Shown one piece after another: positions 60,787 through 64,000 of a DNA stretch of 64,000 nt; within the stretch, counting starts at the first letter, position 1, and every line of letters starts with the position of its first letter. The notes beneath the pieces were generated by a model. That model was not told where the DNA came from, searched no databases, and worked only from the letters and a program-made list of their open reading frames with translations. Position numbers and translations under genes: made by a program. Origin of the DNA: Rhodocyclaceae bacterium (GTDB lineage: Bacteria; Pseudomonadota; Gammaproteobacteria; Burkholderiales; Rhodocyclaceae); NCBI GenBank assembly GCA_016702335.1, contig JADJEF010000020.1:1116001-1180000 (forward strand), read 5' to 3'.

Positions 60787-61184
60787 GCCGCCTGATGGCT
60801 CTGCGCGCAAAACAATGGCTGGCGCTGACCCGGCCGGGTGACTGGCTGGTGCTGGCGCTGCTGGGTGCATGTACCGTCCAGCTGTTCGGTATTTTCGCCG
60901 GGCGCGGGCCGGTGGACAGGGCCGTGATCCGGCGCGATGGCGAAGTGATTGCCGAAGTCATGCTCGCGGTAAAAAAGCGCATCGAGGTTCAGGGCCCGCT
61001 GGGCATCACGGTGGTCGAGATCGAGCCGGGGCGCGCCCGTATTGCCGCCGATCCGGGCGCGCGCCAGTTGTGCGTGCGTCAAGGCTGGCTGGACCGCGCC
61101 AATGCCACGGCGCTCTGCCTGCCCAATCACATTTCGCTGCAAGTGCAGGGAAAAGCCGCACGCCATGACACGCTCGTTTATTGA
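60783..61184 (+). CDS. NusG domain II-containing membrane-anchored protein
   Basis: This 133-residue protein has a membrane segment (DWLVLALLGACTVQLFGIFAG) followed by a small beta domain (RIEVQGPLGITVVEIEPGRARI, then CVRQGWLDRANATALCLPNHISLQV with two Cys). That is the NusG-II fold found near Rnf complex and FMN-transfer genes. It overlaps the next, Gx transporter gene by 20 bases. The pair typically occurs together. Its role in redox-protein assembly is only inferred. Confidence 0.8.
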   Translation: MSRLMALRAKQWLALTRPGDWLVLALLGACTVQLFGIFAGRGPVDRAVIRRDGEVIAEVMLAVKKRIEVQGPLGITVVEIEPGRARIAADPGARQLCVRQGWLDRANATALCLPNHISLQVQGKAARHDTLVY

Positions 61185-61776
61185 GCTGCCGATCACCGCC
61201 GACGACCGGCGCATTGCCGGTTATGCGTCGGCCGCCATCGCCCTGTCGATTGCGGAAGCGGCCATCCCCAGCCCGGTACCGGGGATCAAGCCCGGGCTGG
61301 CCAACATCATCATATTGCTGGTGCTGCTGCGCTACGGCTGGACAGACGCCGCCTGGGTCTCGCTGCTGCGCGTGGCGGCCGGGGCGCTGGCGCTCGGGCA
61401 GTTGTTCACCCCCGGCTTCTTTTTCAGCCTGGGCGGCGCACTCTGCTCGCTGACGGTGCTGGCGCTGTCGATCCGGCTGCCGGCACGCTGGTTCGGGCCG
61501 GTGAGCCACAGCCTGCTGGCGGCGTTTGCGCATATCGGCGGGCAACTGCTCATCGCGCGGCTGTGGCTGATGCCCAACGATGGCGTGCTCTATCTCGCAC
61601 CCTTCTTTGCCCTGGCGGCGATCGTTTTTGGCGTGATCAATGGACTAGCGGCCGCCTGGCTGCTGGCCCGCGAGGCCAGCGTCGATGAACTGGTCGCACG
61701 CGCCGATTCATTGACTACCGCGCGCGCGAACACTACCGCCGTGTTGCCAGCGCCGACTTGCGAATCACGCCCATGA
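61165..61776 (+). CDS. Gx transporter family protein (heptaprenyl diphosphate synthase component I-like)
   Basis: This 203-residue integral membrane protein has about five segments. IKPGLANIIILLVLLRYGW and FFFSLGGALCSLTVLALSI contain the repeated Gly-x patterns typical of the Gx family, related to small S-component transporters. The ATG at 61165 overlaps the NusG-II gene. The last residues (TTAVLPAPTCESRP) and the stop context come from repeat copy 14, so the native C-terminus was probably replaced. The stop overlaps the ubiX start. Confidence 0.85.
   Translation: MTRSFIELPITADDRRIAGYASAAIALSIAEAAIPSPVPGIKPGLANIIILLVLLRYGWTDAAWVSLLRVAAGALALGQLFTPGFFFSLGGALCSLTVLALSIRLPARWFGPVSHSLLAAFAHIGGQLLIARLWLMPNDGVLYLAPFFALAAIVFGVINGLAAAWLLAREASVDELVARADSLTTARANTTAVLPAPTCESRP
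61735..61766 (+). repeat. Dispersed bipartite repeat, copy 14 (3' end of the Gx gene)
   Basis: CGCCGTGTTGC, CAG and CGCCGACTTGC, followed by GAATC. The copy is in frame, read as AVLPAPTCES, and the gene stops ten bases later. Confidence 0.9.
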
Positions 61777-62390
61777 CCCAGACCATTGCCCTTGCCTTTA
61801 CCGGTGCCTCCGGCCTGCCTTACGGCTTTCGCCTGCTGGAGTGCCTGCTGCACGCCGGTGTCAATGTGCAGCTGATCTATTCGCAAGCCGCGCAGGTCGT
61901 GGCCCGCCAGGAAATGAACCTGACCCTGCCCGGGCGCGCCGCCGAGGCGCAGGCCGAGCTTTCCGCACGCTATCAGGCCCGCCCCGATCAGCTCCGGGTG
62001 TATGCCTTGCAGGAGTGGTTTGCGCCGCTGGCCTCGGGCTCCAACCCGCCCAACGCCTATGTGATCTGCCCGTGCACCATGGGTACGCTGGCCAAAGTGG
62101 CGGCAGGCATGGCCGACGACCTGATCTGTCGCGCCGCCGACGTGGTGCTCAAGGAAGGGCGCAAGCTGATCATCGTGCCGCGCGAGTCACCGTTCTCGGT
62201 GATTCATCTGGAAAACATGCTGCGTCTGGCGCGGGCCGGTGCCGTCATCCTGCCGCCGAACCCGGGCTTCTATCACCACCCGACTGACCTTGGCGGCGTG
62301 GTTGATTTTGTCGTGGCGCGCATTCTCGATCAACTCTCGATTGCCCACCAGCTCATGCCGCGCTGGGGCGCGCCGGCGGACCCCGAATGA
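61773..62390 (+). CDS. ubiX: Flavin prenyltransferase UbiX
   Basis: This 205-residue enzyme makes prenylated FMN for the UbiD decarboxylases. IALAFTGASGLPYGFRLLEC is the FMN-binding start. PCTMGTLAKVAAGMADDLIC and RKLIIVPRESPFSVIHLENML, then PPNPGFYH, are the active-site segments. The ATG overlaps the Gx gene stop and its own stop overlaps the LON-domain gene (ATGA), so the three are translationally coupled. Confidence 0.95.
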   Translation: MTQTIALAFTGASGLPYGFRLLECLLHAGVNVQLIYSQAAQVVARQEMNLTLPGRAAEAQAELSARYQARPDQLRVYALQEWFAPLASGSNPPNAYVICPCTMGTLAKVAAGMADDLICRAADVVLKEGRKLIIVPRESPFSVIHLENMLRLARAGAVILPPNPGFYHHPTDLGGVVDFVVARILDQLSIAHQLMPRWGAPADPE

Positions 62391-62992
62391 TCATCCCGCT
62401 GTTTCCGCTAGGTGCCGTGCTGTTTCCCGGGGGGCGGCTGCCGCTGCGCATTTTTGAGGCGCGCTATATGGACATGGCCACCGCCTGTCTCAAAGACAAC
62501 AGCCCGTTCGGCATCTGCCTGATCGCCAGCGGTGCTGAGGTGAGCAAGTCCGGCAGCGCCCCGGCCAAGCCCCACGCGACCGGCACCCTGGCGCAGGTCG
62601 GTGAGTGGGACATGCCGCAACTGGGCATTCTCAACATCATCGCGCACGGTACTCAGCGCTTTCGTTTGTTGCGCCAATGGGTTGAGCCATCGGGGCTGAT
62701 GCGCGGCGAGATCGCCCTGCCCGACGACCCGGCCACGCAGGCGCTGCCGGGTGCCTACCAGCGCCTCATTCCGCTGCTGCGGGCGATACTCGTAGAAATG
62801 GGCGACGCCGACAATGCGCCGGCGCAGCCCCACCGTTTCGACGATGCCCAGTGGGTGGGCATGCGCTTTGCAGAAATTCTGCCGATTCCGGCAGCCGCCA
62901 AGCAGACCCTGCTTGAGGTGGATGACAGCGTCGACCGGCTTGAGATCATTTACCGCTTTCTGGCCAGCAAGTCGCTCCTGCCCGACGAGTAA
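62387..62992 (+). CDS. LON peptidase substrate-binding domain protein
   Basis: This 201-residue protein consists of the N-terminal LON domain alone. MIIPLFPLGAVLFPGGRLPL, then LRIFEARYMDMATACLKD, is the domain's signature, and GTRFRLL-like ILNIIAHGTQRFRLL and EILPIPAAAKQTLLEVDD are further markers. No ATPase or protease domain follows. Such stand-alone proteins are widespread and of unknown function. Confidence 0.88.
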   Translation: MIIPLFPLGAVLFPGGRLPLRIFEARYMDMATACLKDNSPFGICLIASGAEVSKSGSAPAKPHATGTLAQVGEWDMPQLGILNIIAHGTQRFRLLRQWVEPSGLMRGEIALPDDPATQALPGAYQRLIPLLRAILVEMGDADNAPAQPHRFDDAQWVGMRFAEILPIPAAAKQTLLEVDDSVDRLEIIYRFLASKSLLPDE

Positions 62993-63016
62993 AAGGGTGT
63001 CAGCTGGCGCAGGGGC

Positions 63017-64000
63017 TCAAGCCTTGCGGCATTGCCCACTGGCGGCCAGTGCCTGCAAACCCTGCGCCACGCTCACGCGCGGCACATACCCCAGATCGGC
63101 GCGCGCCTTGTCGCCGCGCAGCGTGCAGCTCCGGGCCATCACCATGGCCGCATGGCGGGTCAGCGGCGGCTCACCCTTGAGCGACAAGCCGCGCCACAAG
63201 GCTTCGCACAGCCACGCCACAACCGCGGCCAAGCCATAGGGAATCGACATGCCGGGCAAGCGCACCTGTGCGCTGGCAGCCATCGCCTCGATCATCTCGC
63301 GCAGACTGCGCGTGCCTTCATCAAGAATGAAATAGGCCTGACCCGGCGAACCACGCGTCAGTGCCAGCTCAATGGCATCGACCAGATTGTCGATGTAGGT
63401 GGTGGATGTCTGCGCCCGCCCGCCGTTGATCCACACCCACTTGCCGGCCGCCGCCGTCTTGAGGATGATGGGCAACAGCGTCTGATCACCCGGGCCCCAG
63501 ATAAAGCGCGGGCGCAGTACGATGGTCGTGAAATCGCCCCGGGTGTCATTGGCATCCTTCACCGCCTGCTCGGCCAGCGCCTTGGTCCGGCAGTACGGAT
63601 ACGGACTGCCGAAGGCCAGCGGGTAGCTTTCGTCAGCATCGATCAGGTCTTGTCCGAGCACCAGCGCCGCCTCGGTGCCGATGTGGATGAAGCGCTGCAC
63701 ACCGGCCCGCCGTGCGGCCAGCAGCATGCGCTGGGTGCCGCCGACATTGACTTTGTCCCAGGCATCGGGTTCGCCCCAGGGCTCGACGAAAGCCGCGGCA
63801 TGAATCACCGTCGCGCAGCCAGCAAGATGCTCGGCGATGACGTCGTTGAGGCTGCAGCGCACCGGTACCGCCCCGAGAGCGCGGATCGTGGCATCGCCGC
63901 GTTGTGAGCGCGACATGGCCTTGACAACATGACCGGCAGCGATCAATCGCCGGGCAGCGGCGCCGCCGACAAAACCGGATGCCCCGGTAATGAAGATGTT
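63017..64000 (-). CDS. NAD-dependent epimerase/dehydratase (3-beta-HSD-like SDR), 5' end outside the window
   Basis: The gene enters at the right edge already reading NIFITGASGFVGGAAARRLI, the NAD-binding GxxGxxG motif, so at most a few codons are missing. VIHAAAFVEPWGEPDAWDKV and YCRTKALAEQAV (catalytic Tyr and Lys) are followed by LRPRFIWGPGDQTLLPIILK, typical of the 3-beta-hydroxysteroid dehydrogenase/epimerase branch. It is convergent with the LON-domain gene, which stops 24 bases before this gene's stop. The substrate is not evident. Confidence 0.87.
   Translation of the reverse strand, partial: NIFITGASGFVGGAAARRLIAAGHVVKAMSRSQRGDATIRALGAVPVRCSLNDVIAEHLAGCATVIHAAAFVEPWGEPDAWDKVNVGGTQRMLLAARRAGVQRFIHIGTEAALVLGQDLIDADESYPLAFGSPYPYCRTKALAEQAVKDANDTRGDFTTIVLRPRFIWGPGDQTLLPIILKTAAAGKWVWINGGRAQTSTTYIDNLVDAIELALTRGSPGQAYFILDEGTRSLREMIEAMAASAQVRLPGMSIPYGLAAVVAWLCEALWRGLSLKGEPPLTRHAAMVMARSCTLRGDKARADLGYVPRVSVAQGLQALAASGQCRKA

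Overview
The window reads as chromosomal DNA of a betaproteobacterium. The evidence is the hemA/prfA/prmC/hemB gene set, a class I polyhydroxyalkanoate synthase, the leucine catabolism (liu) operon with a MerR-type LiuR regulator, a CIRCE-controlled groESL, and the codon bias of a GC-rich genome. The genus cannot be fixed from sequence reading alone.

Layout. (1) 1-9.2 kb, minus strand: a surface sugar cluster for a legionaminic-acid-type nonulosonic acid. It runs 4,6-dehydratase, acetyltransferase, synthase, hydrolysing 2-epimerase, CBS-nucleotidyltransferase, amidotransferase with its own HisF and HisH, oxidoreductase, CMP-transferase. It is visibly richer in A+T than the rest. Two of its genes carry single-base frameshifts at short G/C runs. 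(2) 9.2-15.4 kb: rpsU, tRNA-Phe, ferredoxin-NADP reductase, an MFS transporter with a small Ala/Pro-rich membrane protein, a kinase fused to a stress-protein-like domain, and a metallophosphoesterase. (3) 15.4-20.0 kb: a two-subunit sodium:solute symporter with its two-component system. (4) 20.1-28.3 kb: a prenyltransferase and FAD oxidoreductase pair, groESL with CIRCE, dacB, a ParA-like ATPase and a KAS III. (5) 28.4-41.4 kb: hemA-plsB-prfA-(toxin-antitoxin remnant)-prmC, hemB, a candidate structured RNA, a metal efflux pump, a thioesterase, engB, phaC and an MBL-fold hydrolase. (6) 41.5-55.6 kb: a DUF4258/YgiT pair, then liuR and a long liu operon for leucine degradation. The operon is interrupted by a GNAT-carbonic anhydrase fusion, a decayed acyl-CoA dehydrogenase, vapBC and a NYN-domain protein. 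(7) 55.7-64 kb: cysC, a wax ester synthase with a histone-like tail, a chemoreceptor, rapZ, a NusG-II/Gx pair, ubiX, a LON-domain protein and a partial epimerase.

The most unusual signals are these. First, a dispersed repeat of about 30 bp has 14 recognisable copies between 15.4 and 61.8 kb. It is built from two near-identical 11-base halves (CGCCGTCTTGC and CGCCGACTTGC) separated by CAG. It occurs in intergenic DNA and also in frame inside at least eight genes, where it often seems to replace native codons rather than add to them. Second, the groES gene lacks the segment coding for the GroEL-binding mobile loop. Third, five consecutive near-perfect hairpins at 35.9-36.05 kb end in a terminator and belong to no annotated gene.
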